Position numbers and translations under genes: made by a program. Shown one piece after another: positions 34,239 to 43,220 of a stretch of 64,000 nucleotides of DNA (position 1 is the first letter of the stretch; each line of letters starts with the position of its first letter). The notes under the pieces were generated by a model that was not told the origin of the DNA, made no database searches, and was given only the letters and a program-made list of their open reading frames with translations. The DNA is from an uncultured Oleispira sp. (lineage in GTDB: Bacteria > Pseudomonadota > Gammaproteobacteria > Pseudomonadales > Oceanobacteraceae): positions 1-64,000 of the forward strand of contig CAJXUD010000007.1 of the NCBI GenBank assembly GCA_913061415.1, given 5' to 3'.

Positions 34239-34653
34239 TCTATCGCCAATTCAAGTATATAAGGCTGTGCTTTTAGTTGCTTATGGCTGTCTTTTAATTG
34301 CACTGAGTGCTTTTAAAAGCGCTGAGCTGTTTTTGCCGACGATTTATCAGCTAGAGGCGTTTTTTGGTGGCGATAAATTAATGCATTTAAAGCTGTCGAT
34401 TGGCTTGTCTTATTTGGCCTTATTTGCACTGGTGAATACGAGTGACAGCATTAAGTTAGCGTCTGTGTTATGGCGTGCTTTTGCGGTCTGTATGCTGTTG
34501 ATATCGGGTTTGTTATTAGATGAGCTGCATCAGGCTTTGGTATCGACACGCCGGTTTGAATGGTGGGACCTGGCCTATGGTATGGCGGGTATTGGCATTG
34601 GTTTTGTTGTTTATATCTGCGGCTTTTTACTTAGAGTTACAATTAAACGTTAA
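34228..34653 (+). CDS. VanZ-like family membrane protein
   Basis: About 141 residues with four membrane helices and the VanZ-like pattern: a loop with GGDKLMHLKLSIGLSYLALF (the DKxxH-type signature, here DKLMH) and LLLDELHQALVSTRRFEWWDLAYGMAGIGIGF (E-x-x-Q and the RxxxxxD motif). The start is uncertain: ATG at 34228 (GGGAG just upstream) or TTG at 34219. It overlaps the wcaJ 3' end. Many VanZ-like genes sit in polysaccharide loci, where their role is unclear. Confidence 0.8.
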   Translation: MFISLSPIQVYKAVLLVAYGCLLIALSAFKSAELFLPTIYQLEAFFGGDKLMHLKLSIGLSYLALFALVNTSDSIKLASVLWRAFAVCMLLISGLLLDELHQALVSTRRFEWWDLAYGMAGIGIGFVVYICGFLLRVTIKR

Positions 34654-34711
34654 ATATTGTTAGAACTGTTTTAAATGTTCGTTTATTGCGCCATTTTTTT
34701 GGTTTAATAGG

Positions 34712-34739
34712 GTGACAAACCCTTACTGGCTGTTACAAT
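34712..34739 (+). promoter_or_regulatory. Predicted sigma-70 promoter for the outer-membrane barrel gene
   Basis: GTGACA (34712-34717, 5 of 6), a 16-bp spacer and TACAAT (34734-34739, 5 of 6), preceded by TGT for an extended -10. It lies about 55 bp before the ATG at 34795 and could drive the barrel gene apart from wcaJ. Confidence 0.5.
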
Positions 34740-34794
34740 GACGCCAAATTATTTTCCCTATTTGTTTTGTTTTAAAAGTTCTAGAGGACTTGTA

Positions 34795-35985
34795 ATGAAA
34801 GCTTGGAAGCTATCGCCACTTGCTGTGGCATTGATCAGTGTTAATTCTTACGCCGTTGAACCAACGGGTATTGCACTAGGCAGTGGTGTTACTTTTTTAC
34901 CTGCTGTTGACCTTACTGTAGAAAGCAACTCAAACATTTATAGCACTAAAGAAGATGAAATTGACGATATCATTACTCGTCTTGCGCCTTCTTTTAGTTT
35001 TCAGGGTGACTTCGGTAAAACAAAAGCGAGCGCGACCTACAGTGCTGAGCAGGGTTTTTATGGCGAAGATAAGCATGATGATTATTTAGATCATAAAGTC
35101 GATGCTGATGTAAGCTACGAAATTAATGCACGCCAAGAAGTTAGTGGTAATGTTGGCTACAACGATGCACACGATGCTCGTGGTGCGGGTACTGTTGAAG
35201 GTTCTGCAGCGCCTGCGGTTGTTCCTGATGAGTATGAAGAAATTACTGGCGGCGTAAACTATGTTTACGGTGCAGATTCTGCAACGGGTAATATTGAAGT
35301 TTTTGCTGATTCTTACCAGAAGCGTTACAGCAATAACAAAGATCTAACCCTTGATCGCGATCATAATAAAGTAAACTTTGGCGCTATCTTGTCGTTAACC
35401 GCTAGCCCAGATGCTGAGTTTATTTTAGAAGCGAAGCAGACCGATATTACGTATTCTGAAAATACCGCTAAAGCAAAAGCTCGTGAAGGTTATGAGCAGC
35501 GTATGTTTGCGGGTATGCGTTGGGATATTTCTGGCGCGACTACCGGTGAATTTAAAATTGGTCGTTCTACGCGTTTCTTCGACGATAAAACTATTTCTTC
35601 TAACATGCGTGTTGCATGGGAAGCGGATCTTACTTGGGAGCCACTAACGTATTCTACGGTTGTGCTTTCTTCTTCGCAGAGCAGCAACGAAACAAACGAT
35701 GCGGGTAGTTACATTGCTAATACCTATTCTTCTGTTAGCTGGGATCACGAATTCTCTACTTATTATACTGCGGGTATTAGCGCGTCTATTAATAGCGATG
35801 CGTATGTTGATGATGCAGCCGGTCGTGAAGATGACTCGGTAACGTATGGTATTAACGGTACTTATTCGCCAATGACTTGGATGGATGTAACGTTGGATTA
35901 TAGCCGTACTGATAAGACGTCTAATATCAGTGACTACGAATATAATAGTGATGTTATTATTCTTGGCTTATCACTTGCGCTTTAA
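34795..35985 (+). CDS. Outer-membrane beta-barrel protein of the polysaccharide export locus (VpsM-like position)
   Basis: The 396-residue protein has a signal peptide (MKAWKLSPLAVALISVNSYA) and a mature part made of alternating strand-like segments rich in Tyr, Asp and Ser, ending LGLSLAL. This fits an outer-membrane barrel of about 16-18 strands (BBP2/OprB-like). AGAGGAC lies close to the ATG at 34795. It sits between wcaJ/vanZ and the short OPX gene, the place VpsM occupies in the Vibrio vps-II cluster. It may form the outer-membrane pore for the polymer together with the OPX protein (inference). A strong terminator follows at 36021-36058. Confidence 0.82.
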   Translation: MKAWKLSPLAVALISVNSYAVEPTGIALGSGVTFLPAVDLTVESNSNIYSTKEDEIDDIITRLAPSFSFQGDFGKTKASATYSAEQGFYGEDKHDDYLDHKVDADVSYEINARQEVSGNVGYNDAHDARGAGTVEGSAAPAVVPDEYEEITGGVNYVYGADSATGNIEVFADSYQKRYSNNKDLTLDRDHNKVNFGAILSLTASPDAEFILEAKQTDITYSENTAKAKAREGYEQRMFAGMRWDISGATTGEFKIGRSTRFFDDKTISSNMRVAWEADLTWEPLTYSTVVLSSSQSSNETNDAGSYIANTYSSVSWDHEFSTYYTAGISASINSDAYVDDAAGREDDSVTYGINGTYSPMTWMDVTLDYSRTDKTSNISDYEYNSDVIILGLSLAL

Positions 35986-36020
35986 TGTTTAATTAAGCGC
36001 TAGATAGTATGATGAATAGA

Positions 36021-36058
36021 AACGGCCAGTCCTTTTACAAGGCTGGCCGTTTTTTTTA
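36021..36058 (+). terminator. Rho-independent terminator after the barrel gene
   Basis: AACGGCCAG (36021-36029) pairs with CTGGCCGTT (36043-36051) around a 13-base loop. The T residues run from 36050 to 36057. It separates the barrel gene from the OPX/kinase genes. Confidence 0.85.
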
Positions 36059-36071
36059 GCTGTTTTATTGT

Positions 36072-36100
36072 TTGATGCCCGTTAATATACCGCTTTTAAT
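36072..36100 (+). promoter_or_regulatory. Predicted sigma-70 promoter for the OPX/kinase genes
   Basis: TTGATG (36072-36077, 4 of 6), a 17-bp spacer and TTTAAT (36095-36100, 4-5 of 6). It starts the next transcription unit right after the terminator and 31 bp before the OPX gene ATG. Confidence 0.45.
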
Positions 36101-36130
36101 CTGTATCGCTTTTTTGATTAGGTAACCCTG

Positions 36131-36688
36131 ATGCTTCGTTCTTATTTTTCTCGCCTGCTGCTTGTTTTGTCTGTGGCGCTTTCATCCTTTTCTTATGCCG
36201 AAGGCCTTGCAGGCTATACCTTGGGCGCGGGTGATTTAATTAATATCAGCGTTTATGACGAAGATGATTTAAGCCTTGAGGTTCGTATTGGTTTGTCTGG
36301 GCAGATTTCTTATCCGTTATTGGGTGATGTGGCGGTTTCGGGGTTAAGCCCTAAGCAGCTTGAAGTTAAGCTGGTTGAAGGTTTGAAAGGCCCGTATTTA
36401 ATAGACCCAAGTGTGACGGTTTCGATTAAAGAATACCGCCCATTTTACGTGATTGGCGAAGTGAAGAAGCCGGGTGGCTATCCGTTTCATCCTGGTTTGA
36501 CGGTTGATAAGGCGATTTCTATTTCTGGTGGCTTTACCGAGCGTGCGTCTAGAAGCAAAATCTTTGTGGTTCACGATAGTGGTGATGGTGCTCATCAGCG
36601 CCATGAAGATGATGAGAAAAAGCAGGTTAAGCTGTTTGATGTTATTCAACCCGGTGATGTAATTACAATTGACCAGAGCTTCTTTTAA
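36131..36688 (+). CDS. Short polysaccharide export (OPX, Wza-type) protein with SLBB domain
   Basis: The 185-residue protein has a signal peptide (MLRSYFSRLLLVLSVALSSFSYA) with no lipobox Cys. Then comes YTLGAGDLINISVYDEDDLSLEVRIGLSGQISYPLLGDVAVSGLSPKQLEVKL (the PES export domain) and an SLBB region FYVIGEVKKPGGYPFHPGLTVDKAISISGGFTERASRSKI. It lacks the long C-terminal helix domain that forms the outer-membrane pore in Wza, so it is a short OPX that likely needs a separate barrel partner. Such a gene lies directly upstream (34795-35985). It begins a new transcription unit with the kinase gene. Confidence 0.92.
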   Translation: MLRSYFSRLLLVLSVALSSFSYAEGLAGYTLGAGDLINISVYDEDDLSLEVRIGLSGQISYPLLGDVAVSGLSPKQLEVKLVEGLKGPYLIDPSVTVSIKEYRPFYVIGEVKKPGGYPFHPGLTVDKAISISGGFTERASRSKIFVVHDSGDGAHQRHEDDEKKQVKLFDVIQPGDVITIDQSFF

Positions 36689-36689
36689 T

Positions 36690-38975
36690 ATGGATATGAA
36701 AGGCAGTATGACTAATAGCGACATGAAGAATAGCGGCATGACTAACAGTGGCATGGCTAATAGTGGCATGGCTAATAGTGGCAATTCGGCGGTTGAGGTC
36801 ATTGACCTAGGGCATTATTGGAATGTGGTTCGTCGCCAGCTGAAAAAAATTATTGCGTTGTCGATTGTGACGACGTTGATTGCGATCTTGGTGGTTTTTT
36901 CGTTAACCCCTAAATACAGCGCCACTTCAACTTTGTTGATTGAAGCCAGCGAATCAAAAATTGTGTCGATTGAAGAGGTTTATGGCTTAAACGGCGGCAA
37001 TTCTGAATATTTATTAACGCAGTTCGAAATTTTAAAGTCTCGTGATATGGCTAAACGTGTGGTTGAGAAGCTAGAGCTGGTCAATTATGCGGAATTTAAC
37101 CCGTACCATGCGAGTAATAAGAAGGGCTTTTCTCTAAAGACGTTTATTTTGGGCGAGGGTGATGCCGAGCCACCGACACAAGAAGATATTATTAATAAAA
37201 CCACCGATGTGTTTTGGGACGCGGTCAGTGTTTCGCCCGTTCGTAAAACTCAGTTGGTTAAAATTTCGGTTATGAGCGAATCACCGGCATTGGCGCAGAA
37301 AGCCGCTAATGCAATGTCGCATGCGTATATTGAATCTCAGCTTGAAGCGAAAGTGGGTTTGACCCAGCAGGCTTCTGAGTGGTTGACCAAACGTTTGGGT
37401 GGTTTGAAAGAGAGTTTAAGCGCCTCTGAGAAGAAACTGCAGGCTTTTCGTGAAGCCAATAATCTAGTTGATGTGCAAGGTGTGAGCACCTTGGTGGCTG
37501 ACGAGCTAGGGCAAATTACCAGCAAGCTGGTTGATGCGCGCAGTATTCGCCTGGAAGTTGAGAGTAATTACAATCAGATTAAGCGTTTAGAAAAGCTGGA
37601 TTATGAATCATTAACCAGCTTGCAGTTTATTTTGGCCGATCCGTTAATTAGCCGTTTAACCGAGACGCAGTCGAATACCGAATTGAAAGTTGCTGAGCTG
37701 TCTAAGCGTTACGGCGCTAAGCACCCTAAAATGATTGCGGCGCAGTCAGATTTGGATGCGGTTAAAGAGTCGGTTTTATCGCAGATGAAGAAGTTGGCGA
37801 CGGGCATCGAGAACAGTTTTGCAACGGCGAAAGCAAAAGAGGCGTCGTTATTAAAGTCGCTTGAAATTACTAAAAAGAAAATGCGTGATATTAACCGTAC
37901 CGAATTTGCTTTGGGTGAGTTGGTAAGAGCGGTGAAGGGCGATCGTGCCTTGTATGAGACTTTCTTTAAGCGTATTCGTGAAACCTCGGCAACGGGTGAT
38001 TTGCAAACGGCAAATGCGCGTATCGTCGACTCTGCAGTTGTGCCTCAGCATCCGGTTAAGCCTAAGAAGAAGCTGATTGTTGCCTTGGTATTAGTGGTGA
38101 GCTTGATGTTTGGTATTGCTTTGGCCTTTTTGCTAGATGCATTGGATTCTACCATTAAGAATGCTGATGATATTGATCATAAGTTAGGCTTTTCGGTATT
38201 GGGGATTATTCCTTTATTGCCTAAGGTTGCTTTAAAAGGTGCTCAGAAAGATCAGCACAAGACCGAGACCAATAATACGCCAGTACGGGCCTTTGTTCAT
38301 GGCGATAATCATCCCTTTAAAGAGTCTATTCGTACTTTACGCACCAGTTTGACACTGGCATCGCTAGAGAACCCTGCGAAGTGTTTGTTATTTACTTCGT
38401 CTATTCCGGGTGAAGGTAAGACAACGTCGTCGGTCAACTTAGCATCGGCTTATGGCCAGATGGAAAGAACCTTGTTGATTGATGCGGATATGCGCCGTCC
38501 TTCAGTAGCCAAGCAGTTACGCTTGCCTGCTGGTTTTAAGGGACTGTCGAACGCGGTGGCGTATCCTGAAACGCTGGATGAGAGTATTCACCACATTGAA
38601 GATTTGAATATTGATGTTATGCCTTCGGGCGTGATTCCTCCGAATCCGCTTGAGTTATTGGCGTCGAAGAACTTTGAGACAATTTTGACGACATTGCGCA
38701 GTCGTTATGACCGTATCATTATTGATTCTCCGCCAATTGGCGCGGTCAGTGATGCGCTGTATTTGTCGACCTTAACCGATGGTTTGGTTTATGTTATTAA
38801 AGCGGATTCGACTAAAGATAAGTTGATTAAAACGGGCCTTGCTCGCTTAGATCAATCGAATGCGCGTATCTTGGGCGTGGTCTTAAACCAGCTGGATACC
38901 GAGAAAGAGTATCGTTATAACACGGCTAATAGCGGTTATTATGATTCGTATGAGTACCATGAAGACCGTGTTTAA
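36690..38975 (+). CDS. Polysaccharide co-polymerase/tyrosine autokinase (Wzc-type)
   Basis: About 761 residues. The N-terminal Wzz domain (membrane helix RQLKKIIALSIVTTLIAILVVF and a GNVR-like region) is followed by coiled segments, a second membrane helix LIVALVLVVSLMFGIALAFLL, and the BY-kinase domain with Walker A SSIPGEGKTTSSVNLAS, Walker A' LLIDADMRRPS and IIIDSPPIGAVSDALYL. The C-terminus has a tyrosine cluster (YRYNTANSGYYDSYEYHEDRV) for autophosphorylation. The N-terminus carries a Met/Asn/Ser repeat (NSGM type). The start is ATG at 36690, two bases after the OPX stop. It controls chain length and export with Wza. Confidence 0.94.
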   Translation: MDMKGSMTNSDMKNSGMTNSGMANSGMANSGNSAVEVIDLGHYWNVVRRQLKKIIALSIVTTLIAILVVFSLTPKYSATSTLLIEASESKIVSIEEVYGLNGGNSEYLLTQFEILKSRDMAKRVVEKLELVNYAEFNPYHASNKKGFSLKTFILGEGDAEPPTQEDIINKTTDVFWDAVSVSPVRKTQLVKISVMSESPALAQKAANAMSHAYIESQLEAKVGLTQQASEWLTKRLGGLKESLSASEKKLQAFREANNLVDVQGVSTLVADELGQITSKLVDARSIRLEVESNYNQIKRLEKLDYESLTSLQFILADPLISRLTETQSNTELKVAELSKRYGAKHPKMIAAQSDLDAVKESVLSQMKKLATGIENSFATAKAKEASLLKSLEITKKKMRDINRTEFALGELVRAVKGDRALYETFFKRIRETSATGDLQTANARIVDSAVVPQHPVKPKKKLIVALVLVVSLMFGIALAFLLDALDSTIKNADDIDHKLGFSVLGIIPLLPKVALKGAQKDQHKTETNNTPVRAFVHGDNHPFKESIRTLRTSLTLASLENPAKCLLFTSSIPGEGKTTSSVNLASAYGQMERTLLIDADMRRPSVAKQLRLPAGFKGLSNAVAYPETLDESIHHIEDLNIDVMPSGVIPPNPLELLASKNFETILTTLRSRYDRIIIDSPPIGAVSDALYLSTLTDGLVYVIKADSTKDKLIKTGLARLDQSNARILGVVLNQLDTEKEYRYNTANSGYYDSYEYHEDRV
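36708..36783 (+). repeat. 15-bp x 5 in-frame tandem repeat at kinase N-terminus
   Basis: Five imperfect 15-bp units encode the repeats ending in NSDMK, NSGMT, NSGMA, NSGMA and NSGNS, just before the Wzz domain. Frame is kept. The last copies are nearly identical, suggesting recent copy-number change. Confidence 0.88.
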
Positions 38976-39609
38976 TACGGTTCATTTGCGTAAGGTCGTC
39001 ATCGTCTTTCTGGCGTTGGCGACCTTGCTATTGTTTCATACGTCGCTGGTATCGGCGCTTTTGTCGCTGGGCTATTTGGATGCTGCGGATTCACTGAGTA
39101 GTAATAATCCTGATGTCGCCGAGGCGCAAGCAACCCGTTATCGTCAGCTGGCGGTTGAGCTGGCAGAAGCTGAACAAGAGACTGAGCAAGAGACTGAGCA
39201 AGCAGCTGAGCAAGCTGTTAAGCAAGAGATGATGACGTCTTGGCAGGCGCAATTAAAAAGCCGCGAGTACTGGCTGCAGGCGATCAATCTTCGCCCTACG
39301 TGGCCGTATTATCATCTAGGCGCCTTGGATATTGAGGTGCTATTGCGCGATAAAGTGGCTATTCAGCAGCGCATCAAACACATTATTAAGCTGGCTCCTA
39401 ATGAGCGTGGCTTAGATGAAGGCCTGCTGACTCTGGCATTTTTTGTTTGGGATTGGGTCGAGCCTACCGAGCAAGCGTGGTTATTAGCTCGCTTAGCCGA
39501 TGTTCGCTATTCAACACTTAAGACTGTATTTTCATACGCGAAGCAAGCGGGTCACCATTATGATATCTGCGCCCATCTTGCTTGGAAAAAAGTTAAAGGC
39601 TTGTGTTAA
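38959..39609 (+). CDS. VpsP-like polysaccharide biosynthesis protein
   Basis: About 216 residues: a membrane anchor (VVIVFLALATLLLFHTSLVSALLSLGYL) followed by a periplasmic part that includes QLKSREYWLQAINLRPTWPYYHLGALDIEVLL, the region typical of VpsP proteins. The protein is placed after the tyrosine kinase, as VpsP follows VpsO in Vibrio. A (A/T)EQE-type repeat, five 12-bp units long, lies between the anchor and the conserved part. The start is uncertain: ATG 38941, 38953 or 38959. The gene overlaps the end of the kinase gene. No enzymatic activity is known for the family. Confidence 0.72.
   Translation: MKTVFNTVHLRKVVIVFLALATLLLFHTSLVSALLSLGYLDAADSLSSNNPDVAEAQATRYRQLAVELAEAEQETEQETEQAAEQAVKQEMMTSWQAQLKSREYWLQAINLRPTWPYYHLGALDIEVLLRDKVAIQQRIKHIIKLAPNERGLDEGLLTLAFFVWDWVEPTEQAWLLARLADVRYSTLKTVFSYAKQAGHHYDICAHLAWKKVKGLC
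39169..39228 (+). repeat. 12-bp x 5 in-frame tandem repeat
   Basis: Five 12-bp units (39169-39180, then each 12 bp to 39228) encode AEQE, TEQE, TEQA, AEQA and VKQE in the VpsP-like protein. Copies two and three are nearly identical. Confidence 0.88.
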
Positions 39610-39638
39610 CCTAAGCCGATAAATATTAAGGATTTTTT

Positions 39639-41081
39639 ATGATTACTCCTGTGATTATGGCTGGCGGTTCTGGTACACGTTTATGGCCGCTGTCTCGTAC
39701 TGCTTTTCCTAAGCAGTTTATTGCTCTCACGTCTAAATTAACCATGTTGCAAGAAACCGCTGCACGCCTTTCGGGTATGTCGGCGGGTGCGCAGCCGATG
39801 GTTATTTGTAATGAAGAGCACCGTTTTTTGGTGGCTGAGCAGATGCGTCAGCAGAATCTTCAACCGTCTATCTTGCTTGAACCTGTGGGCCGTAATACCG
39901 CGCCTGCTATTGCGCTGGCGGCGATTAAAGCTCTAGAAACTAATAAAGAGTCGGTACTGTTGGTATTGGCGGCTGATCATGTGATTGAAGATGTGGCGGC
40001 GTTTCAGCAGTGCGTTAAAACCTTATTGCCGCAAGTGCAGGCGGGTAAATTTGGTACTTTGGGTATTGTGCCAACGGAAGCGGCGACGGGTTATGGCTAT
40101 ATTCAGGCGGCTGGCTCAACCGATGGCACGGTTAAAACGGTCAGTCAGTTTGTAGAGAAGCCAGACGCTGAAACGGCGGCTCAATACGTCGCTGATGGCT
40201 ATTTGTGGAATAGCGGCATGTTTTTGATTCGTGCTGATCGCTATTTAGAAGAATTGAAAAACTTTCGCGCCGATATTTATGATGCGTGCGTTAAGTCGAT
40301 GGTTTCGACTCAGCAAGATTTAGATTTTGTGCGTATCGACAAAGCCGCGTTTGAAGCCTGCCCAGATGAATCGGTTGATTATGCGGTAATGGAACCGTTG
40401 GCGGCAAAAGGCGAAGTGGTTGTCGCCCCGTTAGATGCTGGCTGGAACGACGTGGGTAGCTGGTCTGCGCTATGGGACATTGCCGATAAAGACGAGCAGG
40501 GCAATGTTATGGCGGGACAGGATGAAGAGCACTTTATTTTGCAAGATAGCCAAAACTGTTATGTGTACGGAACGGAAGGTAACGACCACGCGGGCCGCTT
40601 AATCGCGACGCTGGGGGTTGAAAACTTAGTGATTGTTGATACGCCCGATGCGTTATTGGTGGCCAATAAAGATAAGGTTCAAGACATTAAAACCATCGTT
40701 GCCAAGATTAAGAAATCGGGCAGTGGGTTGCATCATCAGCACAGACAAGTATATCGCCCGTGGGGGATATACGATTCAATTGATAGCGGAGAGCGTTATC
40801 AGGTGAAGCGCATTACGGTGAAGCCGGGGGCCAAGTTGTCGGTACAAATGCATCACCACCGCGCGGAGCACTGGATTGTGGTATCTGGCACGGCAAAAGT
40901 GACCAACGGCGATAAGACGTTTTTGGTGACGGAGAATGAGTCGACTTATATTCCGATTGGGCAGGTGCATGCGCTTGAGAACCCAGGGGTGTTGCCTTTG
41001 GAGATGATCGAGGTGCAGAGTGGGTCTTATTTGGGGGAGGATGATATTGTGCGGTTTGAGGATAAATATGGGCGGGCTTGA
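39639..41081 (+). CDS. manC: Mannose-1-phosphate guanylyltransferase / mannose-6-phosphate isomerase
   Basis: The 480-residue protein starts [26 protein letters not shown], the pyrophosphorylase signature. It has [22 protein letters not shown] and [15 protein letters not shown], and ends in a cupin type II isomerase domain ([49 protein letters not shown]). It makes GDP-mannose, feeding Gmd. It is the last gene of this polysaccharide cluster, 29 bp after the VpsP-like gene. No phosphomannomutase (ManB) gene is present in the window. Confidence 0.97.
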   Translation: MITPVIMAGGSGTRLWPLSRTAFPKQFIALTSKLTMLQETAARLSGMSAGAQPMVICNEEHRFLVAEQMRQQNLQPSILLEPVGRNTAPAIALAAIKALETNKESVLLVLAADHVIEDVAAFQQCVKTLLPQVQAGKFGTLGIVPTEAATGYGYIQAAGSTDGTVKTVSQFVEKPDAETAAQYVADGYLWNSGMFLIRADRYLEELKNFRADIYDACVKSMVSTQQDLDFVRIDKAAFEACPDESVDYAVMEPLAAKGEVVVAPLDAGWNDVGSWSALWDIADKDEQGNVMAGQDEEHFILQDSQNCYVYGTEGNDHAGRLIATLGVENLVIVDTPDALLVANKDKVQDIKTIVAKIKKSGSGLHHQHRQVYRPWGIYDSIDSGERYQVKRITVKPGAKLSVQMHHHRAEHWIVVSGTAKVTNGDKTFLVTENESTYIPIGQVHALENPGVLPLEMIEVQSGSYLGEDDIVRFEDKYGRA

Positions 41082-41177
41082 GTTTTAGCCCCCAACAACC
41101 CATTTGTTTCCAAGAAGGAACCTTGATACCGTTGCAGCATCTATACTTAATTCTACATGTTATCTCAGGTCCACTTA

Positions 41178-42131
41178 ATGACATATCCCTCTACACATTC
41201 CAGCAAAAGCATCCAAGTCTTATTAGACGTTTTAAATAACGTCATTCTCGGTAAAGAACCGCAAATTAAGCTGGCGCTTGCTTGCCTGTTAGCTCGTGGG
41301 CATTTGCTAATTGAAGATCTGCCGGGTATGGGTAAGACGACTCTGTCTCATGCTTTGGCGAAGGCTTTGGGGTTGAGTTATAACCGCGTTCAGTTTACCA
41401 GTGATATTTTGCCTGCTGATATTTTAGGGGTGAGTATTTTTGAGAAAGATACCAGTGGCGATGGTGGCCAGCATGGGACGTTTCGTTTTCATCCTGGGCC
41501 TATTTTTAGTCAGTTGGTTTTGGCTGATGAGATTAACCGTGCGACACCTAAGGCGCAAAGTGCTTTGCTTGAGGCTATGGAAGAGGGGCAGGTGACGATT
41601 GAGGGGGAGACGCGCCCGCTGCCTTCACCGTTTTTTGTGATAGCTACTCAAAATCCTATTTCTCAGTCGGGTACGTTTCCGTTGCCTGAGTCTCAGTTAG
41701 ACCGTTTTTTGATGCGCATTAGTATTGGTTATCCGGATGCTAAGTCTGAGATGGAGCTGTTGACGGGTGTTGATCGTCGTAAGTTGGCCGATGGCTTACA
41801 ACAGGTGATTGCGCTGGAGGAGCTTACGGCCTTGCAGCAGAAAGTTGAGGATGTTCATGCATCTTCTTCGGTACTTGAGTACATTCAGCGGATTATTCAT
41901 TACACCCGTTATGAGGGTGGCTTTAGCTATGGTTTGTCGCCCCGCGGTGGCTTGGGGTTGTTGCGTGCGTCTAAGGCGTGGGCGCTATTGCATGGCCGTG
42001 AACATTTGATTCCTGAGGATGTGCAGGCGGTTTTGCCTGCGGTGATTGATCATCGATTAGCGGATGCGGCTCAGCAAGGCGAGCATGGGGTATCTGGCCA
42101 GATATTACAGCGTATTGCGGTGCTTACTTAA
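41178..42131 (+). CDS. MoxR-family AAA+ ATPase
   Basis: About 317 residues: Walker A DLPGMGKTTLSHALAKAL, Walker B LVLADEINRATPKAQSALLEAMEE, sensor 1 FFVIATQNPISQSGTFPLPESQLDRFLMRI and a lid with GLSPRGGLGLLRASKAWALLHG. MoxR ATPases act with DUF58 and transglutaminase-like proteins, probably as chaperones for membrane-protein complexes. Start at ATG 41178 has CAGG eight bases before it; an ATG at 41157 has none. The DUF58 and TgpA genes follow at once (3 bp and -14 bp), forming the common three-gene set. Confidence 0.95.
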   Translation: MTYPSTHSSKSIQVLLDVLNNVILGKEPQIKLALACLLARGHLLIEDLPGMGKTTLSHALAKALGLSYNRVQFTSDILPADILGVSIFEKDTSGDGGQHGTFRFHPGPIFSQLVLADEINRATPKAQSALLEAMEEGQVTIEGETRPLPSPFFVIATQNPISQSGTFPLPESQLDRFLMRISIGYPDAKSEMELLTGVDRRKLADGLQQVIALEELTALQQKVEDVHASSSVLEYIQRIIHYTRYEGGFSYGLSPRGGLGLLRASKAWALLHGREHLIPEDVQAVLPAVIDHRLADAAQQGEHGVSGQILQRIAVLT

Positions 42132-42134
42132 TTT

Positions 42135-43220
42135 ATGTCGGGTTCTAACGTCTCTAGTTCTAACACATCGGATTCCAAAACACCTAGCCCTAACAAGTGG
42201 CAAGCGCGGTGGCAGCGCTGGCTTGATCGTCGTATTCCTGCGGCGAATTCTATTACGCTGACTCAGCGGTCTATTTTTATTGTGCCTTCTAAAGTGGGCT
42301 GGTCGTTTGTTTTGTTGCTGATTTTATTATTAGTGACGGCGATTAACTATCAGAACAGTTTGATTTATGGCCTGACCTTTTGGTTATTTTCGGTGGCGAT
42401 GAGTGCGCTGTTATTCACCTATCGAAATTTATCGGGGCTGACTATTAAAACCAGTCAGGGGGTCAATGGTTTTAGTGGTCAGTATGTTGAAATTCCGCTG
42501 CGCTTAAGTGACGACAAGCGAGACCATGCTGCTTTGATAATGCACTGGGCGGGTATTAATAAAAAGGAAGACTCTCTGCGCGTGGTGAGTACTGATGTTA
42601 TTGCGGATGTTATTGCGGATGTTATTGCAGAGAAGACGCATGATGTGCGTATTCCGTTTCAATTAGAACAGCGTGGATATTTACGTACGCCGCGTTTGCG
42701 TCTTGAAACGCGTTTCCCTTTTGGTTTTTATCAAAGCTGGACTTGGCTACGCCTGAATACACCGGGCATTGTTTATCCTAAGCCGATTATAACGCCTTTT
42801 ATTGCCAGCTTGGGCGAGGGTGATGATGTACCAACGGATGCAAATTTGTCGGTTGGTAATGATGAGTTTATCGGTCTGCGTAATTATCGTGCGGGGGATT
42901 CATTAAAGCACGTTGCGTGGAAATATTTAGCCAAAGGCAAAGGTTTGTTGAGTAAAGAATACGATAATCAGCAATTAAGTATGCAATGGTTGGATTGGTT
43001 TAGTTTACAAGGTATGGGCACAGAAGAGCGGTTATCGCATTTGACCGGTTGGGTATTGCAAGCTGAGCAAGAAGGCCGAGCGTATGGCATTAAGTTACCG
43101 AATATAGAAATAAAACCCAGTATGGGTGATGTGCATCGCGATTATTGCTTAAAGCAGTTGGCCTTGTATGACCTGTCTTCTGATGGCCAGCAGGAGGAAA
43201 TATTTAATGAGCGCAATTAA
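42135..43220 (+). CDS. DUF58 domain protein
   Basis: The 361-residue protein has two membrane helices (GWSFVLLLILLLVTAINYQNSLIYGLTFWLFSVAM) and the DUF58 signature GLRNYRAGDSLKHVAWKYLAKGKGLLSKEYD in the second half. It is the usual partner of MoxR. A 12-bp x 3 repeat (VIAD) lies in the middle domain at 42594-42629. It starts 3 bp after the MoxR stop and overlaps the TgpA start. Confidence 0.92.
   Translation: MSGSNVSSSNTSDSKTPSPNKWQARWQRWLDRRIPAANSITLTQRSIFIVPSKVGWSFVLLLILLLVTAINYQNSLIYGLTFWLFSVAMSALLFTYRNLSGLTIKTSQGVNGFSGQYVEIPLRLSDDKRDHAALIMHWAGINKKEDSLRVVSTDVIADVIADVIAEKTHDVRIPFQLEQRGYLRTPRLRLETRFPFGFYQSWTWLRLNTPGIVYPKPIITPFIASLGEGDDVPTDANLSVGNDEFIGLRNYRAGDSLKHVAWKYLAKGKGLLSKEYDNQQLSMQWLDWFSLQGMGTEERLSHLTGWVLQAEQEGRAYGIKLPNIEIKPSMGDVHRDYCLKQLALYDLSSDGQQEEIFNERN
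42594..42629 (+). repeat. 12-bp x 3 in-frame tandem repeat
   Basis: GATGTTATTGCG at 42594-42605 and 42606-42617, then GATGTTATTGCA at 42618-42629, encode DVIA three times in the DUF58 protein. The first two copies are identical, so the expansion looks recent. Confidence 0.92.
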
